Positions 11,462 through 21,842 are shown, counted from the first letter of the stretch. The stretch is DNA of 64,000 nt from Nelumbo lutea (GCA_022828595.1 JAKGHH010000003.1:11346934-11410933), one strand, 5' to 3'. Program-made: numbers and translations. Notes: generated by a model not told the origin, from the letters alone.

Positions 11462-11784
11462 TAAAAGACAAATCAATGTCATTCACTTTAGCCATTTCAG
11501 CTGTTGTCAAGCAGCCCCTTTGTCTTGGGGTCTCCTGGTAATGCTGTCCTGAGAAGAAGAATAGAAGATAAATACATTGCGCTATAGAAACATGAAAGCT
11601 TGATTCTATAATATTATCTTTGTTGTGAAAATATGGAATTACTTGTAAATTGTTATAGCTTAAGTTTGCATGTACCACATCATTGGTAACCACGTGGAGT
11701 AGTATTTCATTTGGTTAGATGCTGGATCATATTAGCAAGGTTCAGGTTTTCAAGCACTGAATTCTTCAATACTGCTGTTGTCAG

Positions 11785-11880
11785 AAACCTCTAGCCATGC
11801 GCATACGAATAGCTTACAAAGTGAACAACCAAGATGTTCTTGAACAAGGACAAATCAACAATTTTCCAGCTGGTTTGTAA
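11785..11880 (+). CDS. AP1G: AP-1 complex gamma-adaptin, last coding exon with stop
   Basis: Acceptor TGTCAG precedes 11785. The exon reads 31 codons and TAA at 11878-11880, in phase 0 with the exon ending at 4292. The peptide contains MRIRIAYKVNNQDVLEQGQ and ends INNFPAGL, the conserved end of plant gamma-adaptins. Residue order across the two exons (TNSQHG, then KPLAMRIR) matches the family with no residues missing, which supports direct splicing over the 7.5 kb intron. No stop or frameshift is seen, so the gene may be functional despite the transposons in its last intron. The 3' UTR probably occupies roughly 11881-12200. Confidence 0.88.
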   Translation, partial: KPLAMRIRIAYKVNNQDVLEQGQINNFPAGL

Positions 11881-12305
11881 GGTTAAAGTCAGTCCGATGT
11901 AAGAGAAGCTAAAATTGTCGAGGAAGTGACCGTCTTTTTGCCTTGTGGGGAAACCTGTTGTTGCTCGTCTGAAATGTGGGGTGCGGTGTTGGTTTCCATA
12001 TTAATTTTGCCCTATGTAAATTGTAGTAGTTAGCATAAATCCACAGAGGTTGTCTTTGGGCTTTGTCGATAGTCATTTTGGCTTTTTTTTATCTTTTTTT
12101 TTTTGGTGGTTTATGTACATTATGATCTCACATTCTCATGTTCCCAGAAGAGGAAGTCGTAGTACTTATTTTTCTGAGCAAGACTGCAAGAGAGAGGGAA
12201 ACTGGGAGAGGAGAATTGTTCTCCGGTCATTTCTGTCAACACAAGGTGCTGTTTTTACACTCTTGGAGATGTTAGAACATTGCGGTGCTATTGGGAGATC
12301 GGGAA
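11881..12305 (+). other. AP-1 gamma 3' UTR and downstream sequence
   Basis: Follows the TAA at 11878-11880. No second gene is visible. A plus-strand ORF of 88 codons at 12050 lacks recognisable content and is probably chance. The polyadenylation site cannot be fixed by eye. Confidence 0.4.
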
Positions 12306-12308
12306 CTA

Positions 12309-12428
12309 AGGCTTAGTTTGGAAGGAGTGCAAATGCAAATATGTAGGGTACTAATACATACAAAATAATAGAAAATGTAAGGTTTTGCACTCCACATATT
12401 TGTATTTATACTTCTTCCAAACTGAGCC
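12309..12428. mobile_element. 120-bp Tourist-like MITE with long inverted ends
   Basis: The left end GGCTTAGTTTGGAAGGAG and the right end (reverse complement GGCTCAGTTTGGAAGAAG) pair over about 38 bp with few mismatches. It is flanked by CTA at 12306-12308 and 12429-12431; a TAA/TAG reading is also possible. No coding capacity. Confidence 0.75.
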
Positions 12429-13131
12429 CTAGAGATTTTTATAGCTTGGACAAAGAAAATGATAAGAAGGAAAAGTAATTATTTTTGCTCTCTCTCTCTC
12501 TAATATAAATCCTTTTATTTTCCTCTGTTCACAGTATATTTGTCTCACTCAAACCCTTTGTAAGTGTTATCTATCAAAAAGACAAAAAAGGGTAAAGTAC
12601 AAAACCTCTCCTAAAGTTTCTGACAATCATAAAAATCTCCCCTATAGTTTCGCTTTAGTAAAAAAATTGCTTGAATCTTTAAAGAACTCGACAAAAACCT
12701 CCTTTATGTTAATGATCATGATGGAAAATGTTAAACCTATGAATCAATTCTTTTCAAAAACCTATTTTACCCTTTTGCAAATTAGTTTACATCTATTTTT
12801 ACTGAAATACCCGTGTTATCCTCTTTTCTTTTCTTATTGACCTTACCCTCATTTCCTATCCTTGAAGAGGAGGAATACATCACGCAAATTCTTTCAATTT
12901 CTCGTCCAAATTCTATTGATTCAAGGAGGAATGGCCCACACCTCATTATCCTCTTTTCCTACTACATATCCTGTAGATATGACTTCCAATGTGTTCCAAA
13001 CCTTTTTCAGTAACAAAGGTTACTAGGTTCCCGAAAAAATTCATGCATTTCACAAGAATCGTCTGTTGGCAATCTTTGGGGCAAGGTCTCACTAATACAA
13101 GTATACAAGACTCGTAGCCTATGTCTTTAAT

Positions 13132-14027
13132 GCATGGTTTTCAAGGCACCAAGGCGAGGTTAGGGGATGGGTTTTTTTATGTAGAAAACATAAATACTAG
13201 GGTAGTTCCCTAGATATCATAATCATATTTTCTTAAAGATTATTCATAATTTTCATAAGAAAAGTATAGAGTTCATGTTGAAGTATCGAAAATCAACATA
13301 TTCATGAGAAGAAAAAGAAAAGGAAAAGAAAATTCAAAAAATAGAGGGGCCAAACCTTTATTTTTGTTATAGGAAAAGAAGAAAAGAAAAAGTAGTAGTA
13401 GAAAATGTGTTGATTAGGAAAAATTTTAAGTTCTTCCTTATTGGTTATGTTTGTATTGATTAAACCCTAACAAATAAAAAAATAATAAAAGGAAATTAGC
13501 ATATAAATACAAAAAATGAAAAGGATATGGGTTTTTTTTTATGTAGAAAACATAGATCCTAAGGTAGTTCCCTAGATATCAAAACCATATTTCCTTAAAG
13601 ATTATTCATAATTTTCATAAGAAAAGTATAGAGTTCATGATAAAGTATTGAAAATCAACATATTCATGAGAAGATAAAGAAAAGGAAAAAGAAAATTCAA
13701 AAAATAGAGGGGCCGAACCTTTATTTTTGTTATAGGAAAAGAAGAAAAGAAAAAGTAGTAGTAGAAAATGTGTTGATTAGGAAAAAATTTAAGTTCTTCC
13801 TTATTGGTTATGTTTGTATTGATTAAACCCTAACAAATAAGAAAATAATAAAAGGAAATTAGTATATAAATACAAAAAATGAAAATTTTAGTTTAATAGT
13901 GCCTATTTTATAATGATAATGTCAAAAATAAAGAATAAAAAAATATTTTATAATACATAGTACAAAACTGTTTGGCGATTAGGCGAGGCGAACCTCAAAG
14001 GACACCTTGTCGCCTTGACAACTATGC
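13132..14027. mobile_element. Inverted-repeat element with internal 362-bp tandem duplication
   Basis: Starts GCATGGTTTTCAAGGC and ends with the inverse of GCATAGTTGTCAAGGC. Flanks share CTTTAA (13125-13130 and 14027-14032), a partial target duplication. Two tandem copies of about 360 bp, 13166-13524 and 13526-13886, differ by only a few bases. The unit contains AGAGGGGCC and CCTTTATTTTTGTTATAGG, which link it to the fragment at 6768. No protein is encoded. Confidence 0.75.
13166..13886. repeat. Tandem duplication, two units of about 362 bp
   Basis: GTAGAAAACATA at 13181 recurs at 13543, giving a 362-bp offset that holds through AAAGTAGTAGTAGAAAATG and TTGATTAAACCCTAACAAA. The near identity suggests the duplication is recent relative to the surrounding decay. 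Confidence 0.85.
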
Positions 14028-14090
14028 TTTAACATGGTTAGACAATGTATGAAACGGGGAATAAAGTTGGTGACTCTAAGATCTTCAATT

Positions 14091-14461
14091 AGGGGTGTCA
14101 ATGGACCGGTTTGGGTCGGACTCTGTCCAAATCAAAATCTATTTGGACAGATTGAATAGACCAATAAGACAAATTGAATTTGGACAGACTGGACTGACCA
14201 ATATGATATATTGGATTGGACCTGGTCCATCTATAATGAATTTATATCGGATTGAGCCAATATCTGGTCCATTGTTAGAAGGTAAAAACATAGGTGTCAA
14301 TGGACTGAATTTGAGTTGAAACCAATCTAAAGTAACAGGAATTTGAACAGATTGGACAGTCTCTGGATCGGTCCAATATATTCATTGGACCAAGTCCATT
14401 TGTAATGGACTCACATTGGACTGGACTGGATTGGACCAAATCCAGTCCAATTGACACCTCT
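14091..14461. mobile_element. 371-bp MITE, family B copy 1, with 10-bp target duplication
   Basis: ATCTTCAATT at 14081-14090 is repeated at 14462-14471. The ends are AGGGGTGTC and GACACCTCT. The body consists of GGACC/GGTCC-rich motifs in both orientations (GTCAATGGACC, TTGGACCAAGTCC). A related inverted copy lies near 45650-46061. Confidence 0.82.
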
Positions 14462-14471
14462 ATCTTCAATT

Positions 14472-15255
14472 GGACCGGTCCAATTGTTGGGGCCTCAACT
14501 CTAGTTTGTAAGCTTGTATTTCCATGGGAGATATGAGACATGCCCCTCTTGTGCAACATCTCCAAACTTGAATATGTAGAACAGATTAACAGGTTCATCA
14601 GCTATGTTTGAACACAGGGATCTCCCCTTCCCACGGTAGGCAGAATCCCACTATCGCCTCTATAAGAGTAAAACAAATCTCGAGGCCCCAATGTGATGCT
14701 GGGAGTATTTTAAGGGTTGTGGTACTTTAAAGCTCACAATGTGTATATCACATGGTAAGTGAGTTGCCAAAGGAGAGAAGGATCTTGGTGGCTTCTGGAG
14801 GCTTCCTGTGGTTTCTTAGCAATGAATACCTGCATTGGGTAGTTCAGACTTCAGATGGGCTCCAATACAATTCACAATGGGAGAGAAGGGAATGGAAGAT
14901 TACATTCATTGGATGGTTATCCAACACTCCTTGTTCAATACCACGCTCTTCATCTGCAACTAAATGGCGATCCATCATTATCTCAAGCCAACCATTTTTA
15001 GGCTCGTCACACCCAAAGATTGCCGTGTGTGGACAGAGAACCGTTGACCACTTGAATCCTGCATGAAGGCAGGAGACGGCATTGTGTGGTAATTTCCTTG
15101 CGGGGGGATTTTATCGTAAGTCTCTCTCCGACTCATCATTTAAATCAGAATAGAAAACCCGTTTATTGTCAAGATCTGTTCTGAACCTAACTATCAGTTC
15201 TGTCATTGACACCGGGGTAATTTCATAACTATTGACATTTTCTGTCCCAGTCGTT
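14472..15255. other. Interior of the long-inverted-repeat element, no recognised gene
   Basis: A 104-codon plus-strand ORF at 14752-15066 begins MVSELPKERRILVASGG and has protein-like composition. It may be a captured gene fragment, but I could not assign a family. The rest is AT-rich. Confidence 0.3.
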
Positions 15256-15734
15256 GGAAGGGAGGTTTTTGTCGAATCTTTAAAAATTTAGGGAAGGTCT
15301 TTGCTAAAATGAAATTATAGTGAAAGTTTTTATGATTATCAGAAACTTTATGGGAGATTTTTATATTTTACCAAAAAAAAAAAAACACTATTTACGCGTC
15401 CCACTCTTATACACCATAACACACTCTACCAAACGTATAGCTGTGTTTGTTTCCAGCGCAAATCTGAACCAGATACAATTTGCACCACCTTCCAAACATA
15501 AGTTTCTGTTTGTTCGCAATCAATTTTTGCTTCAAAGAATTCGTGCCTTTTTATCATTTTGTGATAGCCAGTTTATACGACAAACCATATCAAAAGTCCT
15601 AGCATGTGAAAATAACACTTTCTCATAGGGCAAGTTAAAAACCTCAGCCTCTAACCTTGTGGGACCTGGTGGAACACATTATCATAAAAGGGACACATGC
15701 CAATACCCAGCTGGGATAGCCCATCCTTCAAACC

Positions 15735-16025
15735 AAGGTTTTTAAAACTGACCTGGACAACAAACTGGTCAGGGGTCCAGTTGTCGAGTCTAATGGTCTG
15801 ATCATTCGAACCGAACAAATGGCTCATTCTAACATAAAAATTTTAAAAATTAAAAAAAATAAAAAATGGTTAAAACCATTGAATGGGCTGAATGGATCAA
15901 CCGCTTGGGTCAGTGGTTTGCTAACCAAATCAACGTTTTTTTGGCAAAAACCGAAACCGATCACCTGACTAGTCCCCAGTTTTTTCGGTATAACTGTCCG
16001 GTCCAATCCGGTTTTGAAAACCATG
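15735..16025. mobile_element. 291-bp MITE, family C copy 1, with 9-bp target duplication
   Basis: CTTCAAACC at 15726-15734 and again at 16026-16034. The ends are AAGGTTTTTAAAACTG and CGGTTTTGAAAACCATG, imperfect inverted repeats. A second copy of almost the same length and the opposite orientation is at 44176-44467. A 9-bp duplication points to Mutator-like mobilisation. Confidence 0.85.
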
Positions 16026-16034
16026 CTTCAAACC

Positions 16035-17485
16035 CATAAATAATAATCCCCCAACCTTGGTGCAGGTGGGATTCGATCCCAAATCTTCACTAGGGCTGTT
16101 AATGGGTCGGGTTTGGATTAGGTTTAGATAGAACTGGAACCAACCCAATAAGAAATATTAAGGACCCAGAACCAAATCAATCGTCTTAATAATAATTGGG
16201 TCGGTTCTGGTTCTTGTTTGTTAGGAAGGAATCAGTTCAGACTCAAACTGATTATTGTCTTAATAATAATAAAGATTTCTTAGTTTTGTTTTTGTAATTT
16301 TTATTATATTTTATGTCTAAGATAGTAAATAATTTACTATTTCACTGTCATTTTTATTAAGGTTATATTATCACAAATAAAGTTTCATATTACTATCAGT
16401 ATATTATACTGGTCTTCATTTATCATTAACTTAGCTAGTTCAAACTGTTCAACCAAATTATGCCCTTAAATAAAAATATTAGCTTTACCTTTTGAAATAT
16501 ATATTCTGAAATTAGAAAAAAAATATTTTTTTATAATTTATTAAATACAAATATGGCCACACCACATTTTGCACATTTTTTGCGCCTGACGTGGATGGGG
16601 TATTGATAGAAATATCAAATATAGCAATGTTGAAACACTTCAAACTGTTTGGGTTAATTATTCAAATATGCCCTGTAATTTTACTAAATTATTTAAATAT
16701 ATCCTATGATTTTCAAAACTACTTAAATATATATATATATATTAAGATATTCAACCAGACAGAAGAAAAAAAAAATAGGAAGACAAAAAATATTATCTTT
16801 AACGGTTCTTTCCATTTTCAAAATATACCTTCACAGTAAACTGGACTGGTGTAAGAATGACTACATAGAAAATCTAAAAATATGCAGCCCATCCCTGGGC
16901 CATAAATTTATACAAAGCCTAGTTGTATCATTAAGACATAAACCATCTATATTCATTTCCCTATTTTCCAGTTGTAAAGTATTCATATCATCACTTACTT
17001 TATGTTTGACATAAAATATGCATTCCAGAAAACAATTATAATATTATATATAAGGCAAAGTTAAAGTTAACATAATTTAAATTCAGAATATGTAATATCG
17101 GGCCTACAATATCTTGATGCACCAATTGAGAGGTCCATCTGGCCCATTTAATAAATGGGCTTCAAAATTAGGAACAAGAATGTAAAAATGCCCAAGCTCG
17201 GCCCACCATGGGACCCCTGACCCCTCTAACCGGATTATGAAGAAGTGAAGCCCTCTATGCATTGCTTTTAGCAGGAGTACTAATCGGGGGTTGAATGCAA
17301 CCAAAGTCGCAGCAGAATTTTTCTCCTCAATTCCCATCCTACGATCTCTGCTCAATCCTCTCCGCTTTATTTGTCTACTTACCCTCGCCATCGCCAGTAC
17401 TTGGTTTCACTCTTCCATCTTCTTTCTATCCTTTTGGCACCTCACTTTATTTTATAAGTCATTTCAAACATCCAATTATTGCATC
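16035..17485. other. AT-rich spacer with a small repeat and no recognised gene
   Basis: From 16091 it carries a GGGCTGTTAATGGGTCGGG-type repetitive block, probably another decayed MITE, to about 16275. The remainder is AT-rich with (AT)n near 16730. Around 17290-17400 it becomes CT-rich, like a 5' leader, but no coding sequence follows. Confidence 0.4.
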
Positions 17486-17488
17486 TAA

Positions 17489-17867
17489 GATCCCATTTGT
17501 CTTTTGATAAGTTATTTATTTGGATAAATACAATTATTTAGGTAAATTTTTACTGGAAAATACTTATCTGGGTAAGTATATTCACCTATGCTATTTTATT
17601 TCTTAGGTAAACAAGGTAATGATCATTTTAGCCATAAAAGTTCATTATTAAAAAGGACATTTTTGTTCCATTCAAGTATTATCAACTTTCCCCCTATGTG
17701 GGAAAATTATTTATCCATCTTAGGGATGGGTATATCTAAGAAAATAAACTTTCCCTGGTCTCCACATAAATCTGAAAAATGAACATGGAATTCTTAGTCA
17801 ATGAGAACCAAAATCCCATTGACCAACTTTCCTCCCTCACAATCCAAAAAAAAAAAAGAACGCCCCC
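17489..17867. mobile_element. PIF/Harbinger-like MITE, family A copy 2 (inverted)
   Basis: TAA at 17486-17488 and 17868-17870 flank it. The right end GAACGCCCCC is the inverse of the left end of copy 1. It shares TTAGCCATAAAAGTTCATTA and CCCATTGACCAA with the inverse of 11070-11461. Confidence 0.75.
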
Positions 17868-18128
17868 TAAATTCAAATAAAATCTTAATTCTTTTCCTAC
17901 TAATTTCTCAGTTCTTTTTTTATACAAATAAGAGGATTATTTTTTTTCTAAATTCAAGGGAAAACTTTGGTTGTCATTCAACAGCCTATGAACCTTAGCA
18001 CTTTGTTTCTAGTCCAGATTAACACTCGTGTGTTTGTCTAACCACTTTGTTTCTAGTCCATCTGGTCTCTATTACCATACACTCATGGACCTCATGAAGA
18101 CTCATACTAATTTATATGTATATATAAT

Positions 18129-18268
18129 TTAGAGGGAAGAGGGAGGCCAAATGTTCTTTTACCTCAATAGTTTATAGAAAATTATTGAGGTAAAAGAACA
18201 TTTGGCCTCCCTCTTCCCTCTAATTTATATGTATATATCATATTTACCTCAATAATTTTCTATAAATT
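18129..18268. repeat. Perfect 41-bp palindrome with a third partial arm
   Basis: Arm 18129-18169 is exactly inverted at 18183-18223, separated by 13 bp. A segment of about 25 bp at 18243-18268 is again the inverse of the loop and the start of the right arm (TTTATAGAAAATTATTGAGG). Direct copies of TTTATATGTATATAT lie on both sides. No ORF. It could be a very young foldback element, a template-switch product, or a small-RNA hairpin. Confidence 0.85.
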
Positions 18269-18269
18269 A

Positions 18270-18505
18270 TATATCATATTTTGTCTCTAGGCTCCTTTTT
18301 ATTCTATATAATTTAAAATGGCACGTAGAGAATGAGTCTGAAGGAGGAAAAATAACAGTAACAAGATATATATAGATGCATAGAGAAAAAGAAATTGTCA
18401 TCCCATTCCCTCATTGCCCTTTGTCAAATTCATTTCTTTGCATGATTCCCAATTTTAACTCTCTAAACATCTTTATTTAATTATTTGTCACAATAAGGCT
18501 CAATT

Positions 18506-18539
<34 letters not shown>

Positions 18540-19633
18540 AAATAATAAAGATGAAATGATCTCTGTTAACCTACTCGTAAGGTGTGCTATTATCTTAATA
18601 ACATGGCTGATGAAATGAAATAGATTAACTCAATTCTCGCTCAAGCAAACAAACTCTTTCTCCTTCTGTCCTTCATATAACTTATGATTGAGTTTCGTAG
18701 TTTTGCTTAAAAGTGATAACCATCCTACCAGGAAAATAAAGAAATAAAAAGAAAAAGTTTGGCCGAAAGAGCCAAACAGATCACAAAACATGAGATGATG
18801 TCTGAAGTCAGAACTGTACATGAAAAAGAATCTCCTCGATGGGGGGACACATGTACATAAACCATCATTCTTGGAATTGGATGTATGTATATGACATGTC
18901 TTCACTGTACAAATCTAGGCCGTTGATCTCCAAATTTCCAATATTAATGTATGTCTCTAATTGTAATTGGGCATAATGTCTGCATTTCTGAGAACCTCCG
19001 ACCATGCAAAAAGCTCAAGGGTATCATTCTCTTCGGTGGGACCCCCATGTTCATAAACCATCATTCTTGGGTTAGGTCTGTACATTCGCATGCATGTCTG
19101 CACAGTTCATATCTAGGCCGTCGATCTCCTGATTTTCAATCCCGATGTTTATACATTTTTCTAATCCCAGTCCCGATGTATATGAGTGTATCTCTGAGTC
19201 TAATTGGACTCGCTTTATATTGATTGGTATGGAAGGGGCCTAAGGGCCAAACTACAATATATTAATTCTTCTCGAGATGATTCGCGCATCTGTCCCTATG
19301 AACTTTATATTCATGGTTCCTAAAATCTTATCTGAAGTGGGCTCCACTATGAGGGAATCTCAGACTCTTAGTCACATCATTGGACGGTCCGCTATCATGC
19401 TCGTGGTGGCTGATGTCACCTTATCTTTAACACATGTCCCTAGTGTGAATGTCAACGTGGCGAAAATACAATTTACAAAATCCATCTTCACATCTTACAG
19501 CCGTGCGTTTAGAATATCTCTGTTCTTTCATTCATATACAGGATCAAATCCGAATTCACGAAAATAAAAGGATTTAGTGTTGCAGAATTGCACAAGCAAA
19601 TCGTAAGGTAAAATAAACTTCTATCCTAAGAAC
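18270..19633. other. Spacer with an (ATT)n run and two related degenerate blocks
   Basis: A run of ATT triplets occupies about 18509-18539. Two related segments, about 18845-18965 and 19043-19210, share CATAAACCATCATTCTTGG and CTAGGCCGT-GATCTCC, so they look like a diverged tandem pair of an old transposon. No gene is recognised. Confidence 0.45.
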
Positions 19634-19636
19634 TAA

Positions 19637-20869
19637 GGCCCTGTTCTCTTTTTAGTAAGTTAGTTACCCGGGGAAAATGTAATTATTTGGATAATTTTTT
19701 TTCGAAAATATTTACGCAGGTAAATAATTGCATTTATTTATTTTTTAGATAAATAAGTAAAAATCAATTTAGTCATAAAAAATCATTATTAAAATAGACA
19801 TTTTTTTCCTCCACAGTAGAGTTGTTTGGTAGGGGTCAACCCCCCTGTCCCGCTTTGTCTCTCTATGTTCCCAGAGAGGTTTTCTCTCTTGTTCTTTCAA
19901 GGTTTGTCTCTCTATTTCCAGAGAGGTTTTCATCTATTCTGTGTTTTTCCCCTCTCTCTGTTTTTTCCTTTTTTTGGTGATTTTCCCCTTCTCTCTCTCA
20001 AGCTCTTTGTTTCCCCTCTTCTATGTTTTCCCCTCTCTCTCTCTTGAGATCTCTCTAGATCTCTCAAGGATCACCCATTTCTTTCTTTGTTTCTCTCATC
20101 TTCTTTGTTTTTCTTTGTTTGCTTTCTTTCTGGGCATTTTGACATCATAAATGATCGAGACAGTGCTAGATGGCCGAGATAGTGCTCAAATGATAGTTTC
20201 TCCGATGTCCTAGATGGTTGTGATGTGTTCTGACGTCCTGGTTGGTAGTTTCAGTTCTCCGGCATTGTGGTTGGACGTTACAGTGCTCTGGCTTTCTTTG
20301 GAAGACAGCTTGCAGTTGACAATTCTTCGGTGTACTGGATGGCAGTTACAGATGATGCCTCTTCTACAGTTTTCTGGTGTAGTTGGAAGTTACAGTTCTT
20401 CGCTTGTGGCTATGTAACCTTCTCTATCAGTTTCGGTTTGGTTGATAACTCCTATTTTCAGTTTGCTTGTCAGTTATGGTGGTTTGGAGATGTTCTTATC
20501 CACTTCTGCTGGTGAAGTTAACTCACCTTGCTTGCCAGTTATGGTGGTTGGTTGCAGAAGTTATTCAGATTCTCCTAAATTCCATTTATTTGTTTTGTTC
20601 TTCTTGAGAATGTATCTCTAATCTTTATTTGGCCTGGTTGGTATCTCTTTGTATCAATCTCTTGAATGAATTGAATGAATGAAACATGATTAAAATCTTA
20701 AGAAAAAAAGTGTTAACAATTTTTTTCCTATGTGAAAAAATTATTTATTCACCTAAGAAATGAATATCACTTACTCAATAAAATAAACTTTTCGTGATCC
20801 CACATTAATCTTAAAAATAAATATGAGATTCTTAATCAAGTAACCAAAATCCCGTTTAAGAACGCCCTC
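19637..20869. mobile_element. PIF/Harbinger-like MITE, family A copy 3, split by an insertion
   Basis: TAA at 19634-19636 and 20870-20872; ends GGCCCTGTTC and GAACGCCCTC. The family A sequence runs to about 19810, stops, and resumes at about 20710 (TGTTAACAA, CCTATGTGAAAAAATT). The 0.9 kb between is foreign. This gives a relative age: MITE first, insertion later. Confidence 0.75.
19811..20709 (+). mobile_element. Retroposon-like insertion of 0.9 kb inside a MITE
   Basis: The insert starts with a CT-rich block containing repeats of GTCTCTCTAT and CAGAGAGGTTTTC, then a GT-rich section. It ends with GAATGAATTGAATGAATGAAA and a short A-run (20700-20708), which resembles the 3' end of a plant LINE or SINE. 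No ORF with a known domain is present. The target duplication is unclear. Confidence 0.5.
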
Positions 20870-20872
20870 TAA

Positions 20873-21317
20873 ATGGTTATTCTATTTGACCGTTACAGAA
20901 GGGAAAGAATTGATCACATTGGCGCCTCAACAGAACGCGCCTAAAAGCGCCTGACATGCACGTATCAGCGTACATCATTGGGAGATGTTCCCAATACACG
21001 GTTGGAATGTGTTATGAGCGCCATTGTAAATTCCGAATTTATCGGGATAGACAGGGTGGACGGTGGACCTCCCGCCAAATGAAACGAGCCGTTAGAAATT
21101 CCACGTCACAGACAACTGGTAACATCGGTGAGTTGTAGAATTAATAAATCCACCAACTTTGCCGTTCTACTGACTTTGTTTCTTTATTTCTCTTCTCACA
21201 CTAAGAGAAGGCAGAGAGAAGTAGGTTTAGGGTGTCAGGATTGATTACCATCCTTCTCCTTGCTTTTTCCTTCTAACCTCTGTTTCCTCTGTGTTTGATC
21301 TTTGATCTATCAAACGG
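20873..21317 (+). promoter_or_regulatory. Upstream region of the small gene at 21318
   Basis: Non-repetitive sequence between a MITE and the ATG. From about 21180 it is CT/GA-rich like a plant 5' UTR. The ATG context AACGGATGGC has G at +4. No clear TATA box could be pinned down. Confidence 0.35.
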
Positions 21318-21794
21318 ATGGCAACGGAGACTCCTAATTTCGAGAACAAAGAAAGGGAATCGGGTGAAGACTTACTGGATGTTGCGTTTGCCAAGAGCAA
21401 GTGCTGTTTCTGCATATTCTATTTAAGTCCGGACCAATCAAAGACCGCCGGATCGGTGTGGTGGAAGAGAATTCGGTCGGTGGAGAGCGAAGACGGATGG
21501 TGGATGAAAGCATGGAAGAAGGTAAGGCAGTGGTCGGAGATCATGGCGGGGCCTCGATGGAAGACATTCATCCGGCGATTCAACAAGAACAACAGAGGCG
21601 GCGGAGGTGGTAGGCTTGGGAAATTTCAATACGACCCCTTAAGTTACGCTCTCAATTTCGAGGATGGACCAGGGCAGAACGGTAATCTCGATGATGAGAT
21701 CGGGTACCGCGATTTCTCGTCCCGGTTTGCGTCGATTCCAACTTCTGCGAAGTCGTCTATGGATCTCGGCAAGGACGCGCCAGCCTTCACGTAA
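21318..21794 (+). CDS. Small plant-specific protein of unknown function, 158 aa
   Basis: Intact single-exon frame with stop TAA at 21792-21794. The N-end is acidic and polar. Residues 28-37 hold KCCFCIFYLS, residues 48-88 are rich in Trp and basic residues (VWWKRIRS, then QWSEIMAGPRWKTFIRRF), followed by a Gly run and GKFQYDPLSYALNFEDG at 101-117. This motif order is familiar from uncharacterised small plant proteins; I know no proven function. There is no signal peptide or membrane span; the basic Trp-rich centre could bind membrane or nucleic acid, but that is inference. The ATG is the first in frame and has a good context. It is GC-richer than its surroundings, and it stands alone between transposons. 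Confidence 0.8.
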   Translation: MATETPNFENKERESGEDLLDVAFAKSKCCFCIFYLSPDQSKTAGSVWWKRIRSVESEDGWWMKAWKKVRQWSEIMAGPRWKTFIRRFNKNNRGGGGGRLGKFQYDPLSYALNFEDGPGQNGNLDDEIGYRDFSSRFASIPTSAKSSMDLGKDAPAFT

Positions 21795-21842
21795 GGAAAC
21801 GTTGAGAGAGGAAGAAGTTGTTCTAACTAACTGTAGTGCCTC

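Larger units (their letters stand above)
4293..11784 (+). other. AP1G: Last intron of AP-1 gamma, 7.5 kb, expanded by transposons
   Basis: A GT donor at 4293 and a CAG acceptor at 11782-11784 bound it. It contains a 104-bp hairpin element (4911-5014), a copia element with both LTRs (5276 to about 10620) that has its own insertions, and a PIF/Harbinger-like small element (11070-11461). Stretches 4293-4910, 5024-5275 and 10640-11069 hold only AT-rich sequence with no gene that I can see. Confidence 0.8.
12591..15372. mobile_element. 2.8 kb element with inverted ends of about 115 bp
   Basis: GGTAAAGTAC at 12591 and the following 115 bp (TTTCTGACAATCATAAAAAT, GACAAAAACCTCC) recur inverted at about 15256-15372, ending ATATTTTACC. 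Long terminal inverted repeats suggest a Mutator-like, non-autonomous element. Flanks are A-rich (ACAAAAAAG and a run of A), so the target duplication is ambiguous. It encloses the elements at 13132-14027 and 14091-14461. The interval 14472-15255 has an ORF at 14752-15066 of unknown nature; no transposase is seen. Confidence 0.7.

Noticed and set aside
12050..12316. 88-codon ORF after the AP-1 gamma stop
   Set aside because: Sits in the 3' UTR and runs into a MITE; low-complexity start.
18129..18223. Palindrome as a proven microRNA gene
   Set aside because: Perfect 41-bp arms fit a foldback or inverted duplication as well. No conserved miRNA sequence is recognised.
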